Part shown: positions 24,669-32,654 of the stretch, one piece after another
Numbering within the stretch: position 1 is the first letter of the stretch
Layout of the letters: every line of letters begins with the position of its first letter
DNA from: CBDFLT01 sp965249225
GTDB taxonomy: Bacteria > Chloroflexota > Dehalococcoidia > Lucifugimonadales > G963668185
Assembly: GCA_965249225.1 (NCBI GenBank)
Contig: CBDFLT010000009.1
Location: 496,001-560,000 of the forward strand
DNA length: 64,000 bases
Direction: 5' to 3'
Notes under the pieces: model-generated
Databases searched by the model: none
What the model was told of the DNA's origin: nothing
The model's input: the letters and a program-made list of their open reading frames with translations, nothing else
Translations under genes and position numbers: made by a program

Positions 24669-25430
24669 TCATGGCTGCCGTGCAAGGGCCAGGCCCCAGA
24701 CATGGCTTACGCCGGCGTCCTTCAGCGCGGCGGCGCAGGCGGACATGGTGCTCCCGGTAGTGACCACGTCGTCCACCAGCAGCACCCTGCCGCCACCCAT
24801 ATCATTTGTGCACTCGAACGCGCCGACCACGTTCCGCCGCCTGTCATCGTCGCTATTCAGGAACACCTGGGGAGCCGTATTCCTCGTCCGGCGCAGCACG
24901 TGAGGCCTCAGCGGCACGCCCGTATGTTTGGCAAGCGCGCGCGCCAGGATCTCGGACTGGTTGTAGCCACGCTGACGCTCTCGGCGACCGTGCAGTGGGA
25001 CCGTGACCAGAGCGTCGACGTCCATCGGCCTCGACTCCAGGTAACGGGCCATCAGACGTCCAAGGGTAGAGGCCGCCGCCCTGAGATTTCGGTACTTCAG
25101 CTCGTGGACCATTCTCCGGACGGCGCCCTCCATGAGATATGGGGCCCTGATCCCGTCGATGGCCGGCGGCGTGGCGGCGCACCAGTGACACAGAGGTGAT
25201 GCCTTGGGGGCCGCGCATACCCGGCAGTAGGGCGACTTCAGCCTGGGCAGGGAAGGCTCACAGCCATCGCACAGGTAGCGGCCCTCGCGCTCGCAGACGA
25301 CGCACCTCATGGGCAGCAACAGGTCCACCACGGAGCCCGCCACCCGCGACATCAGGGTTCGCACGGCGCTATCCGAACGGAAGGCGTCAATCCGATTAAA
25401 GCCAAACATTCTCCACCGTGGCATCTCCAC
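24669..25430 (-). CDS. ComF family phosphoribosyltransferase-like protein
   Basis: A 253-residue ComF protein, linked to DNA uptake or processing in transformable bacteria. The N-terminal part holds four CxxC pairs (CVVC, CDGC, CRVC, CHWC), a double zinc finger. The C-terminal PRTase domain has the loop HGRRERQRGYNQSE and the PRPP motif VLLVDDVVTTGST. The start is uncertain: GTG 25430, ATG 25424 and ATG 25409 are in frame. comEA and a possible comEC at the right end of the window may act in the same pathway. Confidence 0.88.
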   Translation of the reverse strand: MEMPRWRMFGFNRIDAFRSDSAVRTLMSRVAGSVVDLLLPMRCVVCEREGRYLCDGCEPSLPRLKSPYCRVCAAPKASPLCHWCAATPPAIDGIRAPYLMEGAVRRMVHELKYRNLRAAASTLGRLMARYLESRPMDVDALVTVPLHGRRERQRGYNQSEILARALAKHTGVPLRPHVLRRTRNTAPQVFLNSDDDRRRNVVGAFECTNDMGGGRVLLVDDVVTTGSTMSACAAALKDAGVSHVWGLALARQP

Positions 25431-25505
25431 CGTCTACTCTCCTCACCACGGTCGCAGACGGTCCGGGCTCTATGAAAGAGGTCCACGGAGCCAAAGGGAT
25501 TCGAC

Positions 25506-26366
25506 TTAGACCCTTTGGAACTTCTGGACTCTCTGGCCCTCGCCTACCTCGGTCACGTAGATGCTGCCCTGGGAGTCGACGCACAGTCCATGAGACGCCA
25601 GGAGGGTGCCCTTGCCCGGCCCTTCGGCCCCACTCCAGCGCGTTATGAGCTCGCCGCCCGGCGTCCAGACGCTCACCACTCCTCCCAGCTCCACGACGTA
25701 CACCGTATCGTCACGGACCGTGATTCCCGCCGGGAGCTCAAACCCGGTCCACTCCTCGAGGAACTCCCCCTGGCCGTCGAAGACCTGAATGCGGTTGTTC
25801 TGCCGGTCGCAGATGAACACGCGTCCGGCCTTGTCGACCCAGACGTCGTGCAGCAGCTCGAACTCCCCCGGGCCAGCGCCCTGCCTGCCCCAGGACAGGA
25901 GCAGCTTCCCCTCGGCGCTGAACTTGTGGGCCCGGTGCCCGCCGTACCCGTCCGACACGAAGAGCTCGCCGCCGGGCGCTATGGCCAGCCCCGATGGCAT
26001 ATTGAATGGTATTCCCTTGAACGCCGGTGACGGCTCCAGCTTCTTCCCCAAGGTCCGGACAGTCCTGCCGTCCGGGGTGTACTCGGTGGCGATGTGGTAG
26101 TCCCGGTCAACCAGCCACACGTTGTCGTTGGGCGCGATGTGGATGCCGTGCGGATTGGCCGAGAAGGTGCCCTCGCCCCACGACGAGATGAAGTTGCCGT
26201 CCGCGTCCCATATGGTCAGCGGGTGAAGTCCCCTGCTGAAGACGTGGACCTCGTCCTGGGAGTTTACCGCCGCGCCCGAGGCGGGTCCAAAGCTCCAGTA
26301 CCTGGGCATCCTGGGCCACGAAGGCACCAGCTCGTACCTGTAATCGCCCGATCCCAAGAGCGCCAT
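25506..26366 (-). CDS. NHL-repeat beta-propeller protein
   Basis: A 286-residue soluble propeller with about five NHL-type repeats, each with a G-x-x-x-x-P-x-G-I/V-A/H and a DxxNxRIQVF-like strand (e.g. FICDRQNNRIQVFDGQGEFL). It resembles the peptidyl-alpha-hydroxyglycine amidating lyase and 6-bladed NHL group common in Chloroflexota. It has no signal peptide. Function is unknown; enzymatic residues cannot be assigned safely. ATG 26366 is clear. Confidence 0.82.
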   Translation of the reverse strand: MALLGSGDYRYELVPSWPRMPRYWSFGPASGAAVNSQDEVHVFSRGLHPLTIWDADGNFISSWGEGTFSANPHGIHIAPNDNVWLVDRDYHIATEYTPDGRTVRTLGKKLEPSPAFKGIPFNMPSGLAIAPGGELFVSDGYGGHRAHKFSAEGKLLLSWGRQGAGPGEFELLHDVWVDKAGRVFICDRQNNRIQVFDGQGEFLEEWTGFELPAGITVRDDTVYVVELGGVVSVWTPGGELITRWSGAEGPGKGTLLASHGLCVDSQGSIYVTEVGEGQRVQKFQRV

Positions 26367-26511
26367 CTTATCTCGCCTCGCTCGCTACTCAGTACACCGG
26401 CGATTCTACGGTCGGTCGCCGTGGGCGTCAACACACGGGGCATGGCGGGGAAACGGGCGGGCATCGCCTTGTCAACCGCCTTTGGCGCCCGTATCATCAG
26501 TGGTGTCGCGT

Positions 26512-26586
26512 CGGGGTGTAGCGCAGCGGTAGCGCGCCTGGTTTGGGACCAGGAGGTCGCCGGTTCGATCCCGGCCACCCCGACCA
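26512..26586 (+). tRNA. tRNA-Pro (anticodon UGG)
   Basis: A full cloverleaf: acceptor CGGGGTG (26512-26518) pairs with CACCCCG (26576-26582). The anticodon stem CCTGG/CCAGG encloses the loop TTTGGGA, giving anticodon TGG. The T arm carries GGTTCGATCC. The discriminator A is followed by an encoded CCA (26584-26586). Confidence 0.97.
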
Positions 26587-26674
26587 GGTAAATCCCTCCT
26601 CGACCTGTGATGCCCTGGGCCAAAGTAGTAGGCGAAGGCACTCCTATGGTCACAATTAGATTGCCCACAATGCG

Positions 26675-27044
26675 ATGCGTATAAGGCTGGACCGATACTC
26701 GTTTCGATTTGCTGAGCAGGTGCTGAACAGCAAACTAGCTGTCAAACAGGAAATCGAGCACGTTCTCACAGATCCAACGATTGACGTCCCATCCCTTTCG
26801 AGACCGCAGTTCAACAAGGTACTTCGTCTGGCCTTCGTTGCCAAGGGCTGGGAGAGTCAACCTAGTGTGTTCCCTGAGGTGGGCGATCCCGCCGCGAAAA
26901 TGGACTTCCGAAAGGATCGCGTCGGCATCGAAGTTCAACCGGAACTGGGAAGGAAGCTTAACCTTTGAAAAGGTCAAGCTCTACCTTCCTCATTTCAAGA
27001 GCGCGATACAGGTACCAATCTACGTCCTGGGCATTGATCTGTAG
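26675..27044 (+). pseudogene. Frameshifted BglII-like type II restriction endonuclease remnant
   Basis: Two overlapping frames together resemble a BglII-family endonuclease. The first (26675-26968) gives YSFRFAEQVLNSKLAVKQEI, FNKVLRLAFVAKGWESQP, and MDFRKDRVGIEVQ, the family's catalytic strand region with Asp and the E-x-Q. The second (used from about 26934 to 27044) continues as NWEGSLTFEKVKLYLPHFKS and ends early at GIDL. The change of frame falls right after EVQ. The C-terminal part is missing and no methyltransferase is nearby, so this is a decayed restriction-modification gene, lying 90 bp after a tRNA gene, a common integration site. Confidence 0.65.
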
Positions 27045-27138
27045 TGGGCAAGCTCGCATAGTTGGGTAGGCCCGCTGAATGTCGCCCCCCTAAATCCGCC
27101 TTCACCGCTGGTACGAGCGCTCAGCTCCTGGAGGGGGG

Positions 27139-27167
27139 TTGACGCGGCGGCCCGCCATGAATATCGT
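27139..27167 (+). promoter_or_regulatory. Sigma70-type promoter for the SnoaL-cupin genes
   Basis: TTGACG (27139-27144), 17-bp spacer, TATCGT (27162-27167). The leader to the ATG at 27284 would be about 110 nt. Confidence 0.5.
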
Positions 27168-27283
27168 ATCGGGGTCGGCCGGGCGCGGCAGAGCCCCGTC
27201 GATACCATTGTCGCCCACTGGGACGTTAGGGGCACGCACACACAGTTAGGCTTGCCTGCCGGCGCACAAGAAGGAGGAGGCAT

Positions 27284-27712
27284 ATGTCCGAAGCGAACAA
27301 GATCATCGTCCGCCGAATGATCGAGAAAGTCCATAACCACGGCGAGGTTGACGCCATCGATGAGCTATGCACCCCCGACATGGTCAACCATACTCCCATG
27401 CCAGGGGTCCCCAACACCAATGACGGGGTCAAGCAGTTCTTCACCTCTATGCACGCCGCCTTTCCCGACCTTTGCTTCACCATACACGACCAGATCGCGG
27501 AAGGGGAAAAGGTCTTCACCCGCATGACGTTCGAGGGCACACACAATGGCGAGTTTATGGGCATACCGGCGACCGGCAGGCAGGTCTCGATCGACGTGAT
27601 CGACACATTCCGCCTTCAGGGCGGCAGGATCACGGACCACTGGGGTATGGCGGACCAACTGAGCATGATGCAGCAGATGGGAATCGTCTCGCCGCCCGGA
27701 CAGGCTGAGTAA
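27284..27712 (+). CDS. SnoaL-like ester cyclase family protein
   Basis: A 142-residue alpha+beta barrel of the SnoaL/NTF2-like superfamily, ester-cyclase branch. RRMIEKVHNHGEVDAIDELC, the HTPMPGVPNTNDGVKQFFTS loop, MTFEGTHNGEFMGIPATGRQ, and WGMADQLSMMQQMG are typical. Such proteins are often small-molecule cyclases or detoxifying proteins; the substrate is unknown. A strong SD (AAGGAGGAGG) is part of a motif shared with two other genes. It is followed by a cupin gene. Confidence 0.88.
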   Translation: MSEANKIIVRRMIEKVHNHGEVDAIDELCTPDMVNHTPMPGVPNTNDGVKQFFTSMHAAFPDLCFTIHDQIAEGEKVFTRMTFEGTHNGEFMGIPATGRQVSIDVIDTFRLQGGRITDHWGMADQLSMMQQMGIVSPPGQAE

Positions 27713-27743
27713 AAGGGAATTCAGTACACAAGAAGGAGGAGCC

Positions 27744-28046
27744 ATAGACTACATAGACCCGGTCAAGGCATCGCCGAATAACTACAAGGTGCTGTTAGAG
27801 AACGATCATGTCAGGGTGCTGGAAATGAACCTCAGAGCAGGAGAGCAGGACAATCAGCACTCCCATCCCGAGGAGACGGTCTATTTCGTCAGAGGTGGCA
27901 AGGCCAAGATCCACCTGCCCGATGGAAACTCCATGGAGGCGGAATTGCCTGATGGAGCCGTGATGTGGCACGAGGAGTGGACCCACACGGTGGAGAACAT
28001 AGGCACCTCGGATATCAAAGCGATCATCGTCGAGAGTAAGCAGTAA
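27744..28046 (+). CDS. Cupin-domain protein, probably with AUA start
   Basis: A single-domain cupin of about 100 residues. The two cupin motifs are HSHPEETVYFVRGG and the later MWHEEWTHTVENIG, with the metal-binding His and Glu. The conserved-looking N-terminus DYIDPVKASPNNYKVLLEND begins right after an ATA codon at 27744 that stands 4 bp behind AAGGAGGAG, where a start codon should be. No ATG, GTG or TTG lies in frame between there and GTG 27789. Either AUA is used or ATG has mutated to ATA; the GTG start would remove 15 residues. Confidence 0.8.
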   Translation: MDYIDPVKASPNNYKVLLENDHVRVLEMNLRAGEQDNQHSHPEETVYFVRGGKAKIHLPDGNSMEAELPDGAVMWHEEWTHTVENIGTSDIKAIIVESKQ

Positions 28047-28188
28047 TCTTTACGGAAACGACGCCGTAAGCAATAGGGCCCCGACGGAGATTCACGAGTG
28101 GGGAGGCGCCCCATCCTCGGTGTTTGTGCCCCCTCCGACGGACCGCGCATTTCACGAATCGGTGCCAGGATGGTCCGGCCAAGCGCCC

Positions 28189-30222
28189 CTATGCTGAGGG
28201 CGCCTGCACGAACCGTGCGGCGCGAGACCAGAGGTCGACGCTGTGAAGCCGAAGGGTCACGATGTCGCCAGGAGTTTCGGAGCCGGCCAGCTCCGCCCTC
28301 ACGCGAAACGGGTACTCGTTAAGCTCAAGTAGCGCGGGGCGTCCCGGCTGGCAGTCCAACACCACCGCCTGAAAGGCAGCTGTCTCCGGTGAGGAGTCCG
28401 GCCCGGCCAGCCTGGACCGCTCCAGATACTTCAGGAACCAGTAGCGCCGCCTCTCGTCCTCGATGCGCGATAGCTCCCTGAGCTGGACCTCGGCCCGTGC
28501 CGCCACCGATGCCAGCACCTCGGCGGGATACAACGGCCGGCCCTCGCTGAGGTAGTGGCTGATCTGCCTCTGCATCACCAGGTCTGGATAGCGCCTCAGG
28601 GGCGAGGTCGCCTGGATGTAGGCGGGCACCCCCAATCCTCCATGTGGCTCGGGAACGGTGCTCAACCCCGCCGGGGGAAGGCGCCGCATTATCTGGTACT
28701 GGAGCACGCGATCGTATTGCGACTCCTCTCCCGCCGGGGAGATACCGGACAGCCCTTCCAGATCGGGGGCAGGCTGGGAGCGATACGCAGCCGGCAACTG
28801 TTGAGCGCGAGCGTACTCCGCAAGCAGCGAGTTGCACAGGACCATCATCTCCGTCACCAGCCGCCGGGCCGGGGTAGAGCGCATCATGACCATGACGTCT
28901 GTGGGCTCCGAATCCCTTACCCTGACAAGCATCTCGGGCCGTTCCAGGACCAAGGCCCCGGCCTCCTCTCGCTTGCGTCTCAGAGAGCCGGCCAGACGGT
29001 CCATAGCGGCGAGCATAGAGTGCCAAGGGCGAGAGTCGTCGTCGACCTCCTGGTCGGCATCTTCGTAGGAGAGCGCGGCGCGGCTACACACCACCGACGG
29101 CACGACCTCCCAGTCCCGGATTTCGCCGGCCTCGGTCGCGTCGACCAGCACGCTGAGGGCCAGCCGGCGCTCGCCGGGGGCCAAGCTCCCAAGCTCTCTC
29201 GACACGCGCGGAGGCAGCATCGGGATACTCCGCTCAGGTAGGTAGAGGGTGGCCATCCTCCGGTCCGCCTCCCGATCCAGGGCGGTGTCAGGTGATATCA
29301 GCTCGCCCGCGTCGGCGATGTGAATGCCAACCCTGTAGTCATGGCCACGGACCTCCAGCGAGATCGCGTCATCCCTATCCTCGGTCCATGCGTTGTCAAT
29401 GGTGACGGCCGGAAGCTGGGTGAGGTCTCTGCGATGCGGGGCTTCCATGGCCCGAGCCGGATCTAGCACCTCAGCCTCCCCAAGGACGTCTTGGGGGAAC
29501 TCGTCGGGGATGCCGGCCCTCTCCAGCTCCAGGGGTTCGCCGGCCTCCATGACGCCCGCCCCGACCAACAGATCGAAGCTCCGCCGCTGGAGGTCTTGAC
29601 TGCCCTCAGACACCCGCTCAAGGAGGCTGTGAGCAACAGCGGCCCGGGTGTAGCTGTCGCCGTGCACCGCGAAGCCCCTGAGATGCGCCAGGAGCTCGCG
29701 CTGCCGCTGGTCCATTGCACTGGGGAGTGTGCCCTGCGACAGGCCCTCCATAAGTGACTCCGCGGCGCGGGCCTCCTCCGCCCGCCGCTCGCGCCGGACC
29801 AGGTCCTCCTTGACGGCGTCCTGTGACCGCGCGAGGTAGCCGCCGTCATCCTCGGCGAAGTAACTCGTACCCTCGTCGAGATGGAGCAGAAGGGCTACCC
29901 GCTGGGTCGCATCGACCGTCGGCGACCAATGGAGATCACACAGCTCGTCGAGGCTCAAGGGTTTGGCTTCGTCGCGGACCATCTCCCAGAGCTCTGATAG
30001 GGCGATGTCACCTGCGAGGGCCTCGCATTGCCGGCGAAACTCCTCCACCTCTTCCTCCGACGAGGCAGTGACCCCAGTCCAGAGCATAACTCGTCCGAGG
30101 GGGACCTTGGCTTGACGGTTCCGCCCAACGGAAACCCGCACCTGCGGTCCGTCCAGCTCCAGGCATCGCCTTATGCTGGCTCCCCCGCTCAGGCGTACTA
30201 CCGCTATCTCTCCTGGTTTCAT
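28189..30222 (-). CDS. rnb: RNB-domain exoribonuclease (RNase II family)
   Basis: A 677-residue 3'-5' exoribonuclease of the RNase II/R family. The RNB motif TIDNAWTEDRDDAIS holds the catalytic Asp cluster, and GIHIADAGELISPDTALDRE and the C-terminal YIQATSPLRRYPDLVMQRQI are diagnostic. The N-terminal part is closer to the short cyanobacterial/chloroplast RNase II form than to RNase R; the final S1 domain is short. It acts in RNA decay and processing. ATG 30222 is clear. Confidence 0.92.
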   Translation of the reverse strand: MKPGEIAVVRLSGGASIRRCLELDGPQVRVSVGRNRQAKVPLGRVMLWTGVTASSEEEVEEFRRQCEALAGDIALSELWEMVRDEAKPLSLDELCDLHWSPTVDATQRVALLLHLDEGTSYFAEDDGGYLARSQDAVKEDLVRRERRAEEARAAESLMEGLSQGTLPSAMDQRQRELLAHLRGFAVHGDSYTRAAVAHSLLERVSEGSQDLQRRSFDLLVGAGVMEAGEPLELERAGIPDEFPQDVLGEAEVLDPARAMEAPHRRDLTQLPAVTIDNAWTEDRDDAISLEVRGHDYRVGIHIADAGELISPDTALDREADRRMATLYLPERSIPMLPPRVSRELGSLAPGERRLALSVLVDATEAGEIRDWEVVPSVVCSRAALSYEDADQEVDDDSRPWHSMLAAMDRLAGSLRRKREEAGALVLERPEMLVRVRDSEPTDVMVMMRSTPARRLVTEMMVLCNSLLAEYARAQQLPAAYRSQPAPDLEGLSGISPAGEESQYDRVLQYQIMRRLPPAGLSTVPEPHGGLGVPAYIQATSPLRRYPDLVMQRQISHYLSEGRPLYPAEVLASVAARAEVQLRELSRIEDERRRYWFLKYLERSRLAGPDSSPETAAFQAVVLDCQPGRPALLELNEYPFRVRAELAGSETPGDIVTLRLHSVDLWSRAARFVQAPSA

Positions 30223-30470
30223 GACCTACTCAGCCTTGTGTTAACGCCCCGACCTCACTGGTTAACATGATAACCCATGGAGCGTAGCTAACACGGCAAC
30301 TGACATCGTCCGTTGTCCACAGACGAGATGTTCGCTTTGCGGATACGATTTATGTGGAGACGACGTGTGACAACGGCGGCTATCTTGGACTCGATTGCGC
30401 CGCCATCGTGCTAGCCTCCGATTAGCAACTGCACGAGCTTTTCACACCGGGCCCTCAACGGCGGCGACCT

Positions 30471-31004
30471 ATGAGCGTAGCGATAACCTTTCTCATCACC
30501 CTGGCGATGGTCACGAGCGTGTCCTTCGTTCTCGCGGAGGACATGGTCGATGTATATGAGAGTGTGACGGGCTCGTGGACCGTCCTGCTAACCCGCTCGG
30601 AGAGCAAGGCCGACACCCGCATCTCGGGCCCAACCGGCCTGGAGGTCCAGGCTACCTCCACCGTCCAGATCGTGGTCACCAACGACGGTGATGTGGCGCT
30701 GGCGCAGTTCCCTGACTGGGACGTGATTTTTGAGATTCAGGAGAGCCCAGGCCTGGGAGTGGCCTACCTTACGTATTCCTCTACCACCCCTCCTTCGACC
30801 AACAAGTGGGCACTAGAGGGTATCTACCTGAACGCGGCCTCATCGACTCCGGATGTGATCGATCCTGGAGTACTGAATCCGGGGGAGGAGATGGTCGTAA
30901 TTGCGAACCCGAACCCGTCGATACAGGCGAACACTTATGACCGAGCGTCCTTCGCAACACCGAACGGCATCACTGCCAAGGTCATCTTCAGGGTACTGCC
31001 ATAA
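30471..31004 (+). CDS. Archaellum ArlF/ArlG-like (FlaF/FlaG) secreted protein
   Basis: A 177-residue protein with one N-terminal hydrophobic helix (VAITFLITLAMVTSVSFVLA) followed by a beta-sandwich domain. The segment TSTVQIVVTNDGDVALAQFP and the C-terminal VLNPGEEMVVIANPNPSIQA with FATPNGITAKVIFRV resemble the stator proteins ArlF/ArlG of archaella, in which a TM helix precedes an immunoglobulin-like domain. Functional archaella are known in some Chloroflexota. No other archaellum gene is in the window, so the role is inferred. The upstream frame gives an Arg-rich QRRRP stretch but only from a CTG. Confidence 0.55.
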   Translation: MSVAITFLITLAMVTSVSFVLAEDMVDVYESVTGSWTVLLTRSESKADTRISGPTGLEVQATSTVQIVVTNDGDVALAQFPDWDVIFEIQESPGLGVAYLTYSSTTPPSTNKWALEGIYLNAASSTPDVIDPGVLNPGEEMVVIANPNPSIQANTYDRASFATPNGITAKVIFRVLP

Positions 31005-31074
31005 TCGCCTTGCGCCCTCCACGCCGCGCTGCTAACCTCTGTCGCGTTCGCAGGTATCTAGGAGGCGCCGACAC

Positions 31075-32226
31075 ATGGAGTCAAGTGATGAGCGTGCACT
31101 GGAGCTATTGCAGGAGTTAGGCTCCCGACCGGCGGCCCCGTTCTTCGAGCATGGCCCGTCGAGCTACATATGGGAATTGCTGGCCCATCTGGAAGTCGAG
31201 GCAAGTCACGACGCCTACGGCAATATTCTCGCCCACTACGAACACAGCACCCCCTCATCCCAACCACCTATCGCCTTGGTGGCCCACATGGACCACCCCG
31301 GGTTCGAGGTCATTAAGGTCTCCGCCGGACGCGTCGTGGCACGCGCCCTGGGAGGGGTGCCGGCCGCCTCTCTCGAGAAGCCTACGCCCGTACTGGTGCT
31401 GCCGCCAGACGGCCGCCGGTTGCAGGCGCGTACGGCCCCATATGTGGAGACCCCTCCTGGAAGCCCGGAAGGTGAGCCGGACAGGCTGGTGGAGCTACAC
31501 CTGGATGCCGACGTCGAACTGATCCCACCCCTGCCGGTGGTGTTCGATCTGCCCGACTTCGCTCTCGACGGCGACACTATCCGGATGCGCGCCCTAGACG
31601 ACTTGGCCGGCTGTGCCAGCATACTGGCCGCTCTCGAGCGAATCACCACCGCAGGCGCCAGCGTCGACCTGTACGCGGTATTCACACGCGCAGAGGAGAC
31701 CGGCCTGCTGGGCGCCAGGCTTCTGGCGGAGGCGGGCACCCTGCCACGCGATACGCTGATGGTATCCGTGGAGGCCAGCGCGGTAATACCCGGCGTGGCC
31801 CAGGGTGAAGGCCCGGTCATCCGCACGGGCGACGCCTCCTACACCTTCGACGCCGACGCCGAGCAGGTCCTCATCACGGCCAGACAGCGCCTCAAGGAAC
31901 GCGACCCGGATTTCAAGACGCAGCGCCACCTCATGAGCGGCGGGACATGCGAGGCCACGGCTTTCGCGGTGTTCGGGTACCGCACCACAGGCGTCGCGTT
32001 TCCCCTAGGCAACTATCACAACGCCACAACTCGGATCGCCGACCCAGACGGTGGTGTCGACGCCGAGTACATCCACCTATCCGACTTCCTTGCAGGAATC
32101 GAGCTCCTAGAGGAGGCGGCCAAGAGCGTCGCGCAACGGAGGGACTCGCCCACCCGGAAGCGTCTACGCAATGTCCCCGACGACATCAAGAAACGGCTGG
32201 AGGAATCGGCCGGCTTAACGACATGA
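31075..32226 (+). CDS. M42-family metallopeptidase (glutamyl aminopeptidase type)
   Basis: A 383-residue zinc peptidase of the M42/M20 clan. Metal ligands are in LVAHMDHPGFEV (His, Asp), MRALDDLAGCASIL (Asp), and the catalytic pair Glu-Glu in FTRAEETGLLGARLL, followed by VSVEAS. The last ligand is likely His in GNYHNATTRI. It is a bit divergent from tetrahedral M42 enzymes, so the peptide specificity is uncertain. AGGAGG precedes the ATG. Confidence 0.85.
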   Translation: MESSDERALELLQELGSRPAAPFFEHGPSSYIWELLAHLEVEASHDAYGNILAHYEHSTPSSQPPIALVAHMDHPGFEVIKVSAGRVVARALGGVPAASLEKPTPVLVLPPDGRRLQARTAPYVETPPGSPEGEPDRLVELHLDADVELIPPLPVVFDLPDFALDGDTIRMRALDDLAGCASILAALERITTAGASVDLYAVFTRAEETGLLGARLLAEAGTLPRDTLMVSVEASAVIPGVAQGEGPVIRTGDASYTFDADAEQVLITARQRLKERDPDFKTQRHLMSGGTCEATAFAVFGYRTTGVAFPLGNYHNATTRIADPDGGVDAEYIHLSDFLAGIELLEEAAKSVAQRRDSPTRKRLRNVPDDIKKRLEESAGLTT

Positions 32227-32250
32227 TCCACTATGCGGCTCGGTCTATGC

Positions 32251-32280
32251 TTGACACGCTCCGGCCCCCAGCACTAACCT
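32251..32280 (+). promoter_or_regulatory. Promoter of the ileS T-box leader
   Basis: TTGACA (32251-32256), 18-bp spacer, TAACCT (32275-32280). The -35 is perfect and the -10 weak, typical of regulated leaders. Confidence 0.5.
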
Positions 32281-32289
32281 TGTTTCGCA

Positions 32290-32592
32290 AAGGCGTAGAC
32301 GGAGACGAGTAACCGGGATACGACCGCTCAGCGAGTCTGGTGCGGTGGAAGCAGACGCGGACGCCCCGGCCAAAATCCCTCCCGAGTCGCGGACCGAACA
32401 GGCGGGACAGCCTGCCCAAGTAGGCTTCGCCGGAGTCGCCCACCGTTAGCGGGGCGCGGGCGTGCTTATGGAGCACCCCGGCCGAGGGTCCCGGTTGGCC
32501 GCATCTGGCCGTCGGGGAACAAGGGTGGTATCGCGGGATTCATGCCTACGCGCATCAAGGCTCCCGTCCCTTCTGGGGCGGGAGCTTTTTGT
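32290..32592 (+). promoter_or_regulatory. T-box riboswitch for ileS
   Basis: A leader that senses uncharged tRNA-Ile and prevents termination. The T-box sequence AAGGGTGGTATCGCGG is at 32521-32536, just before the terminator hairpin. Stem I is indicated by GACGAGTAA near 32305 and by the GGTGGAAGC apical motif near 32344-32352. A possible specifier codon ATC (Ile) lies at 32375-32377. Position directly before ileS supports isoleucine specificity. The exact 5' end is inferred from the promoter. Confidence 0.85.
32558..32592 (+). terminator. T-box regulated terminator
   Basis: GCTCCCGTCCC / GGGGCGGGAGC stem with TTCT loop, followed by TTTTTGTT. It is 62 bp before the ileS ATG and would be disrupted by the T-box antiterminator. 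Confidence 0.88.
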
Positions 32593-32654
32593 TAGCCTCG
32601 AAAGGTCGATCCTGGCCGGGTGGTTGGGAACAACGAGGTATGTGAGGTCCTTTC

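Noticed and set aside
26583..27283. Integrase attachment duplicate of the tRNA-Pro 3' end
   Set aside because: I searched by eye for a second copy of the tRNA end downstream and found none in this window.
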